From Klebsiella pneumoniae (GTDB lineage Bacteria; Pseudomonadota; Gammaproteobacteria; Steroidobacterales; Steroidobacteraceae), in the NCBI GenBank assembly GCA_945873095.1, contig CAMCBU010000003.1, positions 1 through 64,000 of the forward strand: DNA of 64,000 nucleotides. Reading direction: 5' to 3'. Made by a program: the position numbers and the translations under genes. This document shows, piece after piece, positions 18,005-28,008 of this stretch. The first letter of the stretch is position 1. Every line of letters begins with the position of its first letter. The notes under the pieces are model-generated. The model was not told where the DNA came from. It did no database searches and saw only the letters and a program-made list of their open reading frames with translations.

Positions 18005-18682
18005 ATGACAGCGGATGAGTTGACCGGACGAACTCGCTCGCACGTCATCGAGCTGCCGGATGTCGGCTGTGTGTTGCATCGCGACGCCGCGCAGCCGTTT
18101 CTCGATCTGCGCGAGGCTGCTAGGGCGGCGGGTCACGAGTTGGTCGCGGTTTCATCCTTTCGTGATTTCGACCGACAGCGTTTGATATGGAACGGTAAAT
18201 TTCGCGGCGCAAGAGCTGTGCTCGATCGGCAAGGACGACTGCTCGATTTGCGCGATTGGTCGGTGGCGGATCGAATCAACGCCATCCTGTATTGGTCGGC
18301 GATGCCCGGCGCCAGTCGCCATCACTGGGGCAGTGATTTCGATGTGATTGATCGCAACGCCGTGGCGCATGGCACGGCTGTCGAACTCGTACCTGAGGCC
18401 TATCGGGGTGACGGGCCCCACGCGGCGCTGAGTGCTTGGCTATCGGAGAATATGACCGGTTTCGGTTTCTTCCGACCGTATGTCCGTGAGCGCGCCGGTG
18501 TGAGTCCTGAACCTTGGCACTTGAGTTACGCGCCGCTCTCGGTGCCGGCTCTGCAACAAATGACGCCCGCAGTACTGCTTGACGCGTGGCGCGCGAGTGA
18601 GATCGACGGTGTCGAGTGGCTCATCGACAACGTCGACCTATTGCACGCGCGCTACGTGCAAGATGTCGATCTCAGAGTATGA
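18005..18682 (+). CDS. M15-family D-alanyl-D-alanine carboxypeptidase
   Basis: This 225-residue zinc peptidase is of the VanY/LdcB type. It has the SxHxxGxxxD motif (S104-R-H106-H-W-G109-S-D-F-D113) and ExxH (E169-P-W-H172), which provide the metal ligands and the general base. It would trim cell-wall stem peptides. No convincing signal peptide is seen from ATG 18005; the longer frame from 17888 overlaps the ABC-F gene. The 3' end overlaps the convergent exonuclease gene by 11 bases. Confidence 0.88.
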   Translation: MTADELTGRTRSHVIELPDVGCVLHRDAAQPFLDLREAARAAGHELVAVSSFRDFDRQRLIWNGKFRGARAVLDRQGRLLDLRDWSVADRINAILYWSAMPGASRHHWGSDFDVIDRNAVAHGTAVELVPEAYRGDGPHAALSAWLSENMTGFGFFRPYVRERAGVSPEPWHLSYAPLSVPALQQMTPAVLLDAWRASEIDGVEWLIDNVDLLHARYVQDVDLRV

Positions 18683-19448
18683 AATCCGCCAGTACCGGCG
18701 TGTGATCAGAGGGTCTCTCCGCGCGACGCGGTTCTTTGTCGATCCGAGCGGCGATGCACTTCTGCGCGAGCGCGCCGGACGCAAGTATCAAATCGATACG
18801 TAAGCCCGCATTGCGGCGAAAGCCAGCGGCGCGATAGTCCCACCAACTGTACGATTGCTCCGGCTGTTCGAACTGCCGGAACACGTCGACCAACCCTACC
18901 TGCAGTAAACGCCGATAGGCATTCCGCTCGGGCTCACTCACATGCACGTGACCGACCCAAGCGGCTGGATCATGAACGTCGCGGTCCTCGGGCGCGATAT
19001 TGAAGTCACCCAACACCACGATCCGTTGCTCGGTTTGCAGTAGCGACTCCAGCCAGTGCTGCAGCGCTTCGAGCCAGCGCAATTTATAGGCGTACTTGTC
19101 CGAGTCGGGCGCTTGTCCGTTCGGAACGTAAAGGTTGATGACCACGAGCCCAGCGGTACGAACAGCCAGTACACGCCGCTGTTCGTCTTCAAATCCGGGG
19201 ATGCCGGTCGCCAGCACGTCGATGGGTTGGCGTGACAGAATGGCGACCCCGTTGTAGGTGCGCTGACCAATGTAGGCGCACTGATAACCCAACGCGCCGA
19301 TCTCCGCTGCTGGGAAATCCGAGTCCGGAAGTTTGGTCTCTTGTAGAGCGATGACATCTGGCTTGCTATCGCCAAGCCATGCGGCCAATTGCGGTAATCG
19401 AACCCGCAACGAGTTGACGTTCCAGGTGGCCAGGGTGATCTGTGACAT
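18672..19448 (-). CDS. Exonuclease III family (NExo-like)
   Basis: This 258-residue enzyme of the ExoIII/APE1 fold carries the active-site set WNVNSLR, LQETK (E37), [12 protein letters not shown] and PSDHTPV. Sequence details (TYNGVAI, QRRVLAV, ERPSDH) resemble the neisserial NExo-type 3'-phosphodiesterase more than AP endonuclease NApe. The window has a second paralogue at 37768 of the NApe type, so the two probably divide base-excision repair work. It diverges from gorA (36 bases). Confidence 0.9.
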   Translation of the reverse strand: MSQITLATWNVNSLRVRLPQLAAWLGDSKPDVIALQETKLPDSDFPAAEIGALGYQCAYIGQRTYNGVAILSRQPIDVLATGIPGFEDEQRRVLAVRTAGLVVINLYVPNGQAPDSDKYAYKLRWLEALQHWLESLLQTEQRIVVLGDFNIAPEDRDVHDPAAWVGHVHVSEPERNAYRRLLQVGLVDVFRQFEQPEQSYSWWDYRAAGFRRNAGLRIDLILASGALAQKCIAARIDKEPRRAERPSDHTPVLADFIL

Positions 19449-19484
19449 CTGTCTAGGTTAACCGACCTGTGTACGATAGCGATC

Positions 19485-20840
19485 ATGGCTAGAAAAAATT
19501 TCGATTTGATCGTCATCGGTGGCGGTAGTGGCGGCTTGGCGTGCGCACAGCGTGCTGCCCAGCACGGTGCCAAGGTGTTACTGGCCGAATCGGCCCGCTT
19601 GGGTGGAACTTGTGTCAATGTCGGCTGTGTTCCCAAGAAGGTGATGTGGAACGCAGCGAATATCGCCGAGGCCGCCGCAGATGCGCAGCATTACGGCTTC
19701 GACATCGAGTACCGCAGCCACGATTGGTCAGCATTGCGCCACGCGAGAGATGCCTACATCGCCCGCTTGAACGGGATCTATGAGCGCAACCTTGCGGCAA
19801 AGAATATCGAGTTCGTTCGCAATCACGCGAGCTTCGTTGCGTCGCACGAGATTCGTATCGGCGACGAGCTTTTCGAAGCACCACGGGTGGTGATTGCGAC
19901 GGGTGGTCGCCCCATTCTGCCGGCGATCCCGGGCAGCGAACATGGCATCACCTCAGACGGGTTCTTCGAGTTGGATCATCTGCCGTCGCGCACTGCCATC
20001 GTGGGTAGTGGCTATATCGCGGTTGAACTTGCTGGTGTCTTACAAGCCTTGGGCAGCAAAGTCACCCTGGCGTTTCGCCGCGATCGAGTGCTACGTCATT
20101 TCGATTCGATGTTGTCGGACGCGCTCATGAAAATCATGCGTGACGAGGGAATGACTCTCATCGATCACGCTGCACCGCGCGCGCTCGAGCGCGATATCGA
20201 CGGTTCGCTGCGGCTATTCTTCGATGACGGTCGACAGGCAGGTCCCTTCGATTCGGTGATCTGGGCCGTGGGTCGGGAGCCGTTGGTCGACAAGCTGGCG
20301 CTCGGTCGAGCGGGTATCCGGCTGGATAGTCGCGGTTTCATTCCGGTCGATCGTTATCAGGAGACGACGGTGACCGACGTCTACGCCATCGGCGATGTGA
20401 CGGGGCAGGCGCAATTGACCCCCGTTGCTATCGCCGCCGGTCGCCGCCTTGCGGATCGCCTTTGGGGCGGTATGACAGGACGTCATCTGGACTACGGCAA
20501 CATCCCAACGGTGGTCTTCAGTCATCCACCGATCGGCACCGTAGGGCTCAGCGAAAGCGAGGCTATCGATCGCCACGGTGCACACGACGTCAAGATATAC
20601 ACGTCCGGTTTCGTGCCGATGTATCACGCTCTGACGCCACGCAAGCCGCGTGCCGAAATGAAACTCGTGACGGTGGGTGCGGACGAGCGGATCGTCGGCT
20701 GTCACGTGATCGGTGCTGGCGCTGATGAAATGCTGCAAGGCTTTGCCGTCGCCGTGCGGATGGGTGCAACCAAGCGCGATTTTGACGACACTGTCGCCAT
20801 CCATCCCACCAGTGCCGAGGAATTCGTCACGATGCGTTAG
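19485..20840 (+). CDS. gorA: Glutathione-disulfide reductase
   Basis: This 451-residue FAD/NADPH flavoprotein reduces GSSG. It has the FAD-binding GGGSGG motif (about 12-17), redox-active cysteines in [13 protein letters not shown], the central NADPH-binding [11 protein letters not shown], the FAD motif YAIGDVT and the C-terminal catalytic His in AIHPTSAEE. Arg residues that select NADPH appear in [10 protein letters not shown]. Length and motifs are as in E. coli Gor (450). Confidence 0.96.
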   Translation: MARKNFDLIVIGGGSGGLACAQRAAQHGAKVLLAESARLGGTCVNVGCVPKKVMWNAANIAEAAADAQHYGFDIEYRSHDWSALRHARDAYIARLNGIYERNLAAKNIEFVRNHASFVASHEIRIGDELFEAPRVVIATGGRPILPAIPGSEHGITSDGFFELDHLPSRTAIVGSGYIAVELAGVLQALGSKVTLAFRRDRVLRHFDSMLSDALMKIMRDEGMTLIDHAAPRALERDIDGSLRLFFDDGRQAGPFDSVIWAVGREPLVDKLALGRAGIRLDSRGFIPVDRYQETTVTDVYAIGDVTGQAQLTPVAIAAGRRLADRLWGGMTGRHLDYGNIPTVVFSHPPIGTVGLSESEAIDRHGAHDVKIYTSGFVPMYHALTPRKPRAEMKLVTVGADERIVGCHVIGAGADEMLQGFAVAVRMGATKRDFDDTVAIHPTSAEEFVTMR

Positions 20841-20922
20841 GCGCGGGCGGTCGCTGTCCGCAAGGTACACGCCGGGGTGGTCCCCCGTTGACTTGCTGCA
20901 GCCCCGGACGCGGAATGACGCC

Positions 20923-21459
20923 ATGAGGCGCGCAGTTGGACGAGCACGCAAGCTGGTTTTGTTGGGGCTGCTATTGCCGATCGGGGCGATCGGCTGTGCG
21001 CGTCAGCCGCCGCCAATGGCGGCCGAGCAGTTGCAGATCAAAATCAATCTGCTCTGCACCACCTGCGACGACTTTCTGCAATGCACGCCATCCGGTCGCT
21101 CGACGGAATCGGAGTTCCAACTGTATCGACTGCGAGAAAAGTCTTTCTTTGCGCAGATCGCCACCATCTCTGATTATTTGATCCAGTGGATCCATCCGAA
21201 GACGAACGATAGACGGCCACTGACCGTCTATCACGAGGAGAGCGGTGTCTCGCGAGTGCTGGTCGCCGATGCAACAGCCACGATCGATCTCGTCACCGCA
21301 CTGATCACGCTACCGGATTCGACCATCGACATGCGCGATGGTAACTGGCTCATCGCGGGTGAGTCTGCCGGGCACTGTCAGGCCATGCTGCGTCGTGATG
21401 GTTATCGGTGGTTGCGGTCGCTCTTGAACAAGCCGTTACCGACGAGGGCCGCTCCATGA
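20923..21459 (+). CDS. Uncharacterised lipoprotein
   Basis: This 178-residue protein has a signal peptide ending in a probable lipobox (LLPIGAIGC, Cys about residue 25). A pair of cysteines (LLCTTCDDFLQC) follows in the mature protein. I do not recognise the family. ATG 20923 is used because upstream in-frame sequence reads through gorA. Its stop overlaps the next ATG (21456), so it is coupled to the DoxX gene. Confidence 0.7.
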   Translation: MRRAVGRARKLVLLGLLLPIGAIGCARQPPPMAAEQLQIKINLLCTTCDDFLQCTPSGRSTESEFQLYRLREKSFFAQIATISDYLIQWIHPKTNDRRPLTVYHEESGVSRVLVADATATIDLVTALITLPDSTIDMRDGNWLIAGESAGHCQAMLRRDGYRWLRSLLNKPLPTRAAP

Positions 21460-21899
21460 GAGTGACCTTGTTGGCCTTGCGATATTTACTGGCGGTTTTT
21501 TTCGCCGGTGCCGCAGCCAACAAATGGCGGCAAGGCTATATCACGAGCGACCACCTACAACGCGTTTTTCTACAGCGCATCGAGGAAATTGACCCGCAGT
21601 CACTCGGCGCTTGGTTCATCGAGAACATCGGGATCCCATATTACGTGCCGCTGGCGTGGCTGGTCTGTTTCGGTGAAACCTTCATCGCTCTGGGATTGTT
21701 GCTCGGGTGTATAACCCGCGGCGCTGCAGCCGGTGCGATGGCCATGATGCTCGCCTTTGCTGTGGGTGGGTATTACGATGCTTCGCTCATTTTATTGAGC
21801 TTGTTGTTCTTGCCTTTTGTCATCTTACCAACCGGGCGTTGGCATGGTCTCGACAAGCTGTTGCACGCTAGATATCCCCAATCCCTTTTCTTTGGCTGA
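21456..21899 (+). CDS. DoxX-family membrane protein
   Basis: This 147-residue protein has four membrane helices and the N-terminal LALRYLLAVFFAGAAANKW pattern of DoxX/DoxD-like proteins. These small quinone-related or redox membrane proteins often go with thiol and stress genes. ATGA overlap with the lipoprotein upstream; the MFS gene starts 9 bases after its stop. Confidence 0.75.
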   Translation: MRVTLLALRYLLAVFFAGAAANKWRQGYITSDHLQRVFLQRIEEIDPQSLGAWFIENIGIPYYVPLAWLVCFGETFIALGLLLGCITRGAAAGAMAMMLAFAVGGYYDASLILLSLLFLPFVILPTGRWHGLDKLLHARYPQSLFFG

Positions 21900-21908
21900 G
21901 GTTCTCCA

Positions 21909-23201
21909 ATGAATACGTTCGGACCCGTGCGTTTGATGCCGGGTGTCACCCGAGGGCATGTCGCGGCTTATCTCTGGGCGGCTTTCGTCAGCATCGGAAT
22001 ATTCACCTACGCCACGGCGCTGCAGCCGTATCTGCTCGAGGTCAATATCGGCGTGCCGTCGGGGGAGCGCGGTGTGGTCTCCGGCAATCTGCAGTTCTGG
22101 CAAGAAATCATCACGCTGCTTTGCGTCGGTCTTTTTGGCGCGTGGTCTGATCGGGTTGGACGACGGGTCGTCTACATCGTCGGATTTTTGATCACGGGGC
22201 TTGCCTATGCTGCCTATCCGTTTGCTGACGATGTCGGTCAACTGCTGATCTACCGTCTCATTTACGCAGTCGGCATCGCCGCCCTTGGCGGGATGTTGGC
22301 GACGGTCTTGGCCGATTATCCGATCGATGCCGATCGCGGCAAACTGACCGGTATCTCGTTCTTTTTGAATGCGGTCGGTGCACTGCTGTTTTTTGCCGTG
22401 CTTACCCGGTTGCCCGCGCTGTACCAAGGTTTTGGCGCCACCGAGACCGAAGCGGGTCGCTTTGCCTATCTGTCGATTGCGGCGGTGTGCGTGGTGAGCG
22501 CCTTGATCATGTTGGGCTTGAAGCCGGGTGCACCGGAGCAAGTGACAGAGCGGTTGCCTTTGATGACCTTGCTACGGCAAGGACTGAGTGCGGGTAAGCG
22601 GCCGCGAATCGCGTTGGCTTACGCCGCTTCCTTTGCCGCCCGCGCCGATCTGGTCATCGTGGCGTTGTTTCTCTCGCTTTGGGTGCAATCTGCCGCGTTG
22701 GCTGACGGCGCGACGGCAGCAGAGGCAACCTCGAGACAAGGGGCTCTCTTTGGAATCGTGCAGGGTAGCGCGATGCTGTGGGCACCCTTTTTCGGATGGC
22801 TCGCAGACAAGATCGATCGCGTCACCTTGGTCATCATGGCGACGGTGCTCTCGGTGGCGGGTTACGGTTGGATGGGCTTGACGCCCGATCCAGCCGTCGG
22901 AGCGGCCGCGTTCGGCGCTGCCGCTTTGTTGGGCGTCGGTCAGGCGAGTGGCATTCTCGCCTCGCAGGTCTTGATCGCTCAGGAAGCGCCGGGCGCCATC
23001 CGCGGCGCCGTCATCGGGATGGTCGGCTTTTTCGGGGCCCTCGGTATCTTGGCGATTTCCAAAATTGGCGGCATCGCATTCGACGAGTGGCGCCCGGGTG
23101 CGCCCTTCATCATCATGGCCGGCGCCAACGTGCTACTGCTGGGCTACGCGATTTGGGTGAGGACTCGGCCGAGCGACCAAAATCATTTAGCCTCTGTCTG
23201 A
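21909..23201 (+). CDS. MFS transporter
   Basis: This 430-residue 12-helix transporter has the MFS loop 2-3 motif WSDRVGRR. A paralogue of similar length is at 29462-30760; both share the N-terminal QPYLL pattern and the MATVLAD motif after helix 4. The substrate is unknown. The end overlaps the convergent YqhA gene by 19 bases. Confidence 0.85.
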   Translation: MNTFGPVRLMPGVTRGHVAAYLWAAFVSIGIFTYATALQPYLLEVNIGVPSGERGVVSGNLQFWQEIITLLCVGLFGAWSDRVGRRVVYIVGFLITGLAYAAYPFADDVGQLLIYRLIYAVGIAALGGMLATVLADYPIDADRGKLTGISFFLNAVGALLFFAVLTRLPALYQGFGATETEAGRFAYLSIAAVCVVSALIMLGLKPGAPEQVTERLPLMTLLRQGLSAGKRPRIALAYAASFAARADLVIVALFLSLWVQSAALADGATAAEATSRQGALFGIVQGSAMLWAPFFGWLADKIDRVTLVIMATVLSVAGYGWMGLTPDPAVGAAAFGAAALLGVGQASGILASQVLIAQEAPGAIRGAVIGMVGFFGALGILAISKIGGIAFDEWRPGAPFIIMAGANVLLLGYAIWVRTRPSDQNHLASV

Positions 23202-23701
23202 TCTCGATGTCCGGCGAAGGACATCCGATCTAAGACACCGAGCAGCAGCGCCGAGACGACGAACGTGAGGTGCAACATGACGTACCAAAAGATCTTGTCG
23301 TTCGGGATCGTCTTAGCATCCATGAATACCTTCAGCAGATGAATGGATGAGATGGCGACGATGGATGCAGCGACTTTGAGTTTCAGCGTGCCTGCGTCCA
23401 ATTTGCCTAGCCAGCCGAGCTTTTCGCCGTGCTGTGCGACATCGAGTCGCGAAACGAAGTTCTCGTACCCAGAGAACATCACCATCACGATGAGGCTACC
23501 GACCAGCACGATATCGATCAGGGTCAGCACGATCAGCACCAACTGATCCTCGGGCATCGAGCCAACTTCGAGGATGACGTGCAGCGCCTCCTGGAAAAAT
23601 TTGACGCCGAGCGCGATCAGCGCAAGCGACAGACCGAGATAAAGTGGCGCGAGCAACCAGCGACACGCGAAAATCAGTTTCTCAAGACTTTTTTCAATCA
23701 C
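23183..23701 (-). CDS. UPF0114 family membrane protein (YqhA-like)
   Basis: This 172-residue protein starts [15 protein letters not shown] and has four hydrophobic segments, with the conserved family stretch [12 protein letters not shown]. This fits UPF0114/YqhA (E. coli 164 residues), whose function is unknown. It overlaps the 3' end of the MFS gene by 19 bases in convergent orientation. Confidence 0.88.
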   Translation of the reverse strand: MIEKSLEKLIFACRWLLAPLYLGLSLALIALGVKFFQEALHVILEVGSMPEDQLVLIVLTLIDIVLVGSLIVMVMFSGYENFVSRLDVAQHGEKLGWLGKLDAGTLKLKVAASIVAISSIHLLKVFMDAKTIPNDKIFWYVMLHLTFVVSALLLGVLDRMSFAGHRDQTEAK

Positions 23702-23746
23702 GAACCGTTCTCCACTGAAAATGCTGTCAAAGGGCGTCGCGTCATT

Positions 23747-24283
23747 CTAGCTTGCATCGCCGCGGAAAATATGGACGGGTGGCGCGCCAGAGTCCAAGGA
23801 TTTCGCCTCGACGAACTGCAGCCCGAGCTTTTCCAACACGCGGATCGACCGATGGTTGTGTGGCAGCGTTATGCCGTAGACCGAGGTGATCGCGAGCTTT
23901 TCCCGTCCTCGTCCGAGCACGGCGGCAGCGCCCTCGGTGGTATAGCCGACCCCCCAATACACGGGAGCCACGGCGAAGCCGATATCCGGCCCGGGTAAAG
24001 ACGGACGCCGAACGAGACCGCACATGCCGATACCGACCGGCTCGGCGTTGGCTTGTTTGAGCCCCATCCACAACAGACCATGCCCATGTTCGGCATAGCT
24101 TGCGATGGGCCCTTCGCGAAGATAGCGGCGCGCGTCGTCGCTCGTTCTAACGCCTCGATCGCCGATGAATTCGTGGAAGGACGGTTGGTTGAGTAGATCG
24201 AGCACCATGGCAGCGTCCGTCTCGACGAACTCGCGCAGCACGAGACGGGGCGTTTCGATATCCCAGTTCATGCCCGGCATCAT
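23747..24283 (-). CDS. GNAT-family N-acetyltransferase (RimJ-like)
   Basis: This is a 178-residue protein of the RimJ/RimL-like acetyltransferase type: TPRLVLREF at the N-terminus, the acetyl-CoA loop region YWGVGYTTEGAAAVLGRG, and NHRSIRVLEKLGL near the C-terminus. Start could be 24283 or the internal ATG 24271 (MNWDIETPRL). It is divergent from the photolyase gene, with an 11-base gap. The substrate is unknown. Confidence 0.85.
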   Translation of the reverse strand: MMPGMNWDIETPRLVLREFVETDAAMVLDLLNQPSFHEFIGDRGVRTSDDARRYLREGPIASYAEHGHGLLWMGLKQANAEPVGIGMCGLVRRPSLPGPDIGFAVAPVYWGVGYTTEGAAAVLGRGREKLAITSVYGITLPHNHRSIRVLEKLGLQFVEAKSLDSGAPPVHIFRGDAS

Positions 24284-24294
24284 AAGATGTTGTC

Positions 24295-25890
24295 ATGACT
24301 AAGCAATCTAGGACGGCCGCTACACCTCAGCCCGTTCGTCATCTCGTTGTCATCCTCGGCGACCAACTCAACCGGGACTCCGCCGCGTTTGACGGATTCG
24401 ATCGTAAGCAAGATGTCGTCTGGATGGCCGAGGTGATCGAGGAGTCGAGCAAGGTTCCGGTGAGCTTGCCGCGGATCGCGATTTTCCTCGCGTCCATGCG
24501 GCACTTTCGCGACGTGCTGCGCGGCGAGCGAATCGCAGTCGATTATCGCGAGCTCGCTCTCGATGAGCCCGCGTTGGTCGACGCGTTGATAGGTGCATTG
24601 CAACGTCATCGGCCCACCAAGGTCGTGATGGTCGAGCCCGGCGAGTGGTCGGTACGAGAGAACCTGCGAGCAGCGGTCGCACAGCAGGGCGTCGTCTTGG
24701 ATGAACGAGTCGATCGTCACTTTCTCTGCTCGCACGCCGAGTTTACCGAGCATGCCCGTGGCCGAAAACAGCTACGTATGGAGTTCTTCTATCGCGAGAT
24801 GCGACGCAAGCACGGCGTGTTGTTGGACGGCGCCGGCAAGCCCGAGGGCGGAGAATGGAACTACGACACCGAAAACCGGGGTAGCTTCGGCAAGACAGGG
24901 CCAGCTCACGTACCGCCACCGGTGCGCTTCGATCCGGATTCTTTGACCCAGCAAGTGATCGATGAGGTCCGACGACAGTTTCCGCAACATGTCGGCAAAC
25001 TGGATCGTTTCGACTGGCCGGTCACCCGTGATCAAGCGCTGACCGCTTTGCAAGATTTCATTGATCATCGGCTCGATCGTTTCGGTGAGTATCAGGATGC
25101 AATGTGGACCCGCGAGCCGTGGCTCTATCACTCGCGTATTTCTGCGGCGCTCAATCTCAAATTGCTCCGTCCGCTCGAGGTGATCAAGGCCGTCGAGTCG
25201 GCATATCGGTCCGGCAAGGCGCCGCTTGCGGCGACCGAAGGGTTCATTCGTCAGATTCTGGGTTGGCGCGAATATGTTCGTGCAGTGTATTGGCATCTCA
25301 TGCCGGATTACGGCGAGCGGAACGCCATGCACGCCCATGAACCCTTGCCCGCTTTCTTCTGGACGGCGACAACCGAGATGCAGTGCCTCGCCGATTCGAT
25401 CGGCCAAACTCTCGAGCTGGGGTACGCGCATCACATTCAGCGCTTGATGGTGACCGGACTGTTCTGTTTGTTGCTCGGCGTCAACCCGAGAGAAGTCCAT
25501 GCTTGGTACCTCTCGGTTTATGTCGACGCCGTGGAGTGGGTCGAGTTACCCAACACGCTCGGCATGTCCCAGTATGCCGACGGCGGGGTCATGGCGTCGA
25601 AGCCCTACATCGCATCGGGTCGCTACATCGACAAGATGAGTAACTACTGTCGTCAGTGTCGCTACAAACCTGCTGAGGCGACGGGAGAGGCCGCCTGCCC
25701 GTTTACGACACTTTATTGGGATTTTCTGATTCGACACGAAGAGGAGTTAGCGGGTAATCCGCGAATGATCATGCAGGTTCGAAACCTGACGCGACTGACC
25801 GCCGAGCGCCGAGCGGGCATCGTCAAAGCTGCACGCGATTTGCGTCGGTCGCTGCGTCTTGCGGGCAATGGTAGTAACCTAAGCTCATGA
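24295..25890 (+). CDS. phrB: Iron-sulfur photolyase/cryptochrome (PhrB/FeS-BCP type)
   Basis: This 531-residue protein belongs to the prokaryotic Fe-S photolyase clade, which repairs (6-4) photoproducts with light. Four cysteines sit in the expected places for the [4Fe-4S] cluster: C364 (MQCLADS), C452 and C455 (YCRQCRYKP) and C468 (AACPF). The N-terminus (LVVILGDQLN) matches the DUF523-like antenna domain of this clade. It is the first gene of a plus-strand string running to 31614 and overlaps the SDR gene by 4 bases. Confidence 0.93.
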   Translation: MTKQSRTAATPQPVRHLVVILGDQLNRDSAAFDGFDRKQDVVWMAEVIEESSKVPVSLPRIAIFLASMRHFRDVLRGERIAVDYRELALDEPALVDALIGALQRHRPTKVVMVEPGEWSVRENLRAAVAQQGVVLDERVDRHFLCSHAEFTEHARGRKQLRMEFFYREMRRKHGVLLDGAGKPEGGEWNYDTENRGSFGKTGPAHVPPPVRFDPDSLTQQVIDEVRRQFPQHVGKLDRFDWPVTRDQALTALQDFIDHRLDRFGEYQDAMWTREPWLYHSRISAALNLKLLRPLEVIKAVESAYRSGKAPLAATEGFIRQILGWREYVRAVYWHLMPDYGERNAMHAHEPLPAFFWTATTEMQCLADSIGQTLELGYAHHIQRLMVTGLFCLLLGVNPREVHAWYLSVYVDAVEWVELPNTLGMSQYADGGVMASKPYIASGRYIDKMSNYCRQCRYKPAEATGEAACPFTTLYWDFLIRHEEELAGNPRMIMQVRNLTRLTAERRAGIVKAARDLRRSLRLAGNGSNLSS

Positions 25891-26714
25891 CCTCGGCGAC
25901 TCATAATCTTTCGCAGCGATTCCCCCGAAAGCGCGCCTTCATCACGGGTGCAGCGAGCGGTCTCGGCCTCGCTTGCGCCGAAATTTTGGCTCGTGAGGGT
26001 TGGCAACTATTTTTGACCGATGCCGATAGCGCTCGGCTTGAACTCGTCACGCAAAGTTTCCTGCGTGATGGCGCCAGTGTGACGTCTTGTGTTTGTGATG
26101 TGCGAGATGCAGACGCTCTTGAGTCGGTCGTGGGTGCCGCCTTTGAGCACGCGGGCGGGATCGATCTCGCCATCCATTGCGCTGGCGTTGCGGCTGCTGG
26201 CCCATTTCATGCGACGACGAGCGATGACTGGCGCTGGGTGCTCGAGATCAACCTGATGGGAGTCGTCAACGCCAGTCGATCCGTCATTCAGAGAATGGCG
26301 CGCGGTCAGGGCGGCATCATCATCAATATCGCAAGCGCTGCCAGTTTCTGCACCGGCACTCAGATGTCGATCTACAACACCTCCAAGGCGGCAGTTGTGG
26401 CACTGAGTGAATCTCTGATGCAGGAGTATGGCGACTACGGCGTGCACGTCGTGGCTGCGATGCCGGGGTTTTTCCAAACGCGACTGATGGAGTCGGCGCG
26501 CGGCCCGGAGCGCACGCTAGCGGCGGCACGGCGTTTGATCGACACATCGAACTTGGCAGCAGAACAAGTGGCCGAAGCGATGCTTTGGGCTGCCGCACGT
26601 GGGGCCACGCATTTCGTTTATCCAAGTCGGTATCGCTGGCTGTGGCGTTTGAAGCGCGCGATGCCGCAGCGTTTTCAAAAGCTGTTGCCGCGTCTTCTCA
26701 AACGGAGAGTCTGA
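25887..26714 (+). CDS. SDR-family oxidoreductase
   Basis: This 275-residue short-chain dehydrogenase/reductase has the cofactor motif TGAASGLG (20-27), an NIAS active-site segment and the catalytic Y163-x-x-x-K167 (YNTSK). The C-terminus is rich in Arg/Lys. It lies between the photolyase and a VOC gene with overlaps of 4 bases and 1 base. Substrate unknown; a light-damage or lipid role is only guessed from context. Confidence 0.9.
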   Translation: MTSATHNLSQRFPRKRAFITGAASGLGLACAEILAREGWQLFLTDADSARLELVTQSFLRDGASVTSCVCDVRDADALESVVGAAFEHAGGIDLAIHCAGVAAAGPFHATTSDDWRWVLEINLMGVVNASRSVIQRMARGQGGIIINIASAASFCTGTQMSIYNTSKAAVVALSESLMQEYGDYGVHVVAAMPGFFQTRLMESARGPERTLAAARRLIDTSNLAAEQVAEAMLWAAARGATHFVYPSRYRWLWRLKRAMPQRFQKLLPRLLKRRV

Positions 26715-27139
26715 TGTTGTCGCCTTTTCACCTCGCCATACCGGTACACGATGTCGCAGCTGCGCGAAGTTTCTACGGTGGTCTGTTCGGCTGTGCCGAA
26801 GGCAGATCGGCGGTTGAGTGGGTGGATTTCGATTTTTTCGGCCATCAATTGGTGGTGCATCATGATCCTGCCAAGCAGGCATTTTCGCGGGCCTCACACA
26901 CCAATAAAGTGGATGGCAAAGACGTGCCCGTGCCGCATTTCGGTGTAGTTTTGACGTGGGAGCATTGGCACGTGCTTGCGACGCGTCTCAGTCAAGCGGG
27001 AGTCGAGTTCGTGATCGAGCCCGGTATCCGCTTTGCAGGCGAGGTGGGCGAGCAGGCGACTTTCTTTTTGTATGACCCATCGGGAAATGCACTTGAGTTC
27101 AAAGCGTTCAAGGATCCCTCGCGATTGTTCGCCAAGTGA
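26714..27139 (+). CDS. VOC-family protein (glyoxalase-like)
   Basis: This 141-residue protein is a single vicinal-oxygen-chelate unit: [19 protein letters not shown] at the start, LVVHHD in the middle and [15 protein letters not shown] at the end, providing H, H and E as metal ligands. ATG 26714 shares its A with the SDR stop (TGATG). It overlaps the hydrolase gene by 4 bases. Confidence 0.88.
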   Translation: MLSPFHLAIPVHDVAAARSFYGGLFGCAEGRSAVEWVDFDFFGHQLVVHHDPAKQAFSRASHTNKVDGKDVPVPHFGVVLTWEHWHVLATRLSQAGVEFVIEPGIRFAGEVGEQATFFLYDPSGNALEFKAFKDPSRLFAK

Positions 27140-28008
27140 TCGAAACCGCTCTGCGTGACCACCGCATCGGTGTCGCCGATGGGTTGACGCTGTACTGCCG
27201 AGATTATGTGGGCGACCCCTCGCGTCTGCCGGTGCGTCTACCGGTGCTCTGTCTTCCTGGGCTCACCCGAAACGGGCGCGATTTTCACGATCTAGCCTCG
27301 CACCTCTCGGCCGTGCGTCGGGTGCTGGCGCTGGATCTGCGAGGACGAGGGCGATCTGATCACGACCCCGATTGGCGTCGTTACCGTCTTGATGTGTATG
27401 TCGACGACGTCATCGCCGTGCTGGATGCGCTCGCGGTTTCGCGCGTCATCATCATCGGCACCTCGTTGGGTGGCCTTGTCGGCATGTTTTTCGGTGCGCA
27501 GCATCCCGAGCGTTTACTCGGACTCGTTCTGAATGACATCGGTCCTGAGCTAGATCCGCAGGGCATGAATCGCATCGCAAGCTCGGTAGGGCGGTCGGGC
27601 CCCGTCGACAACTGGGAACAGGCTGCCGCGGTGGTCAAGGAGGCACATGCTACGATCATGCCGGATTTCACCGCGGCAGACTGGCTGCTCTTTGCAAGAC
27701 AGGTTTATCGCGAGCGCGAGGCTGGGCTGATCGTTCGCGATATGGATCCGCAGATCGGCAAGGCTCTACGCGAAGCATCGACCCCAACGCCAGATCTTTG
27801 GCAAACTTTTGAGTCGTTGGGATCGTTGCCGATATTGACGCTGCGTGGCGAGTTGTCCGATCTGCTGACGCAGGCGACGGTATCGCACATGCAGCAACGG
27901 CATCCGACGATGAACGCAGTTCTCGTGCCCAATCGAGGCCATGCACCGACACTCAACGAGCCTGCGAGTCGTACTGCGATAGACCACTTTTTGGAGCAGT
28001 TGCCGTGA
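27136..28008 (+). CDS. Alpha/beta hydrolase
   Basis: This 290-residue alpha/beta-fold hydrolase has nucleophile Ser110 in GTSLGG, an acid in ELSDLL and His in [11 protein letters not shown]. The [15 protein letters not shown] oxyanion region is typical of esterase and C-C hydrolase families. GTG start overlaps the VOC gene by 4 bases and its stop overlaps putP by 4 bases. Confidence 0.88.
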   Translation: MIETALRDHRIGVADGLTLYCRDYVGDPSRLPVRLPVLCLPGLTRNGRDFHDLASHLSAVRRVLALDLRGRGRSDHDPDWRRYRLDVYVDDVIAVLDALAVSRVIIIGTSLGGLVGMFFGAQHPERLLGLVLNDIGPELDPQGMNRIASSVGRSGPVDNWEQAAAVVKEAHATIMPDFTAADWLLFARQVYREREAGLIVRDMDPQIGKALREASTPTPDLWQTFESLGSLPILTLRGELSDLLTQATVSHMQQRHPTMNAVLVPNRGHAPTLNEPASRTAIDHFLEQLP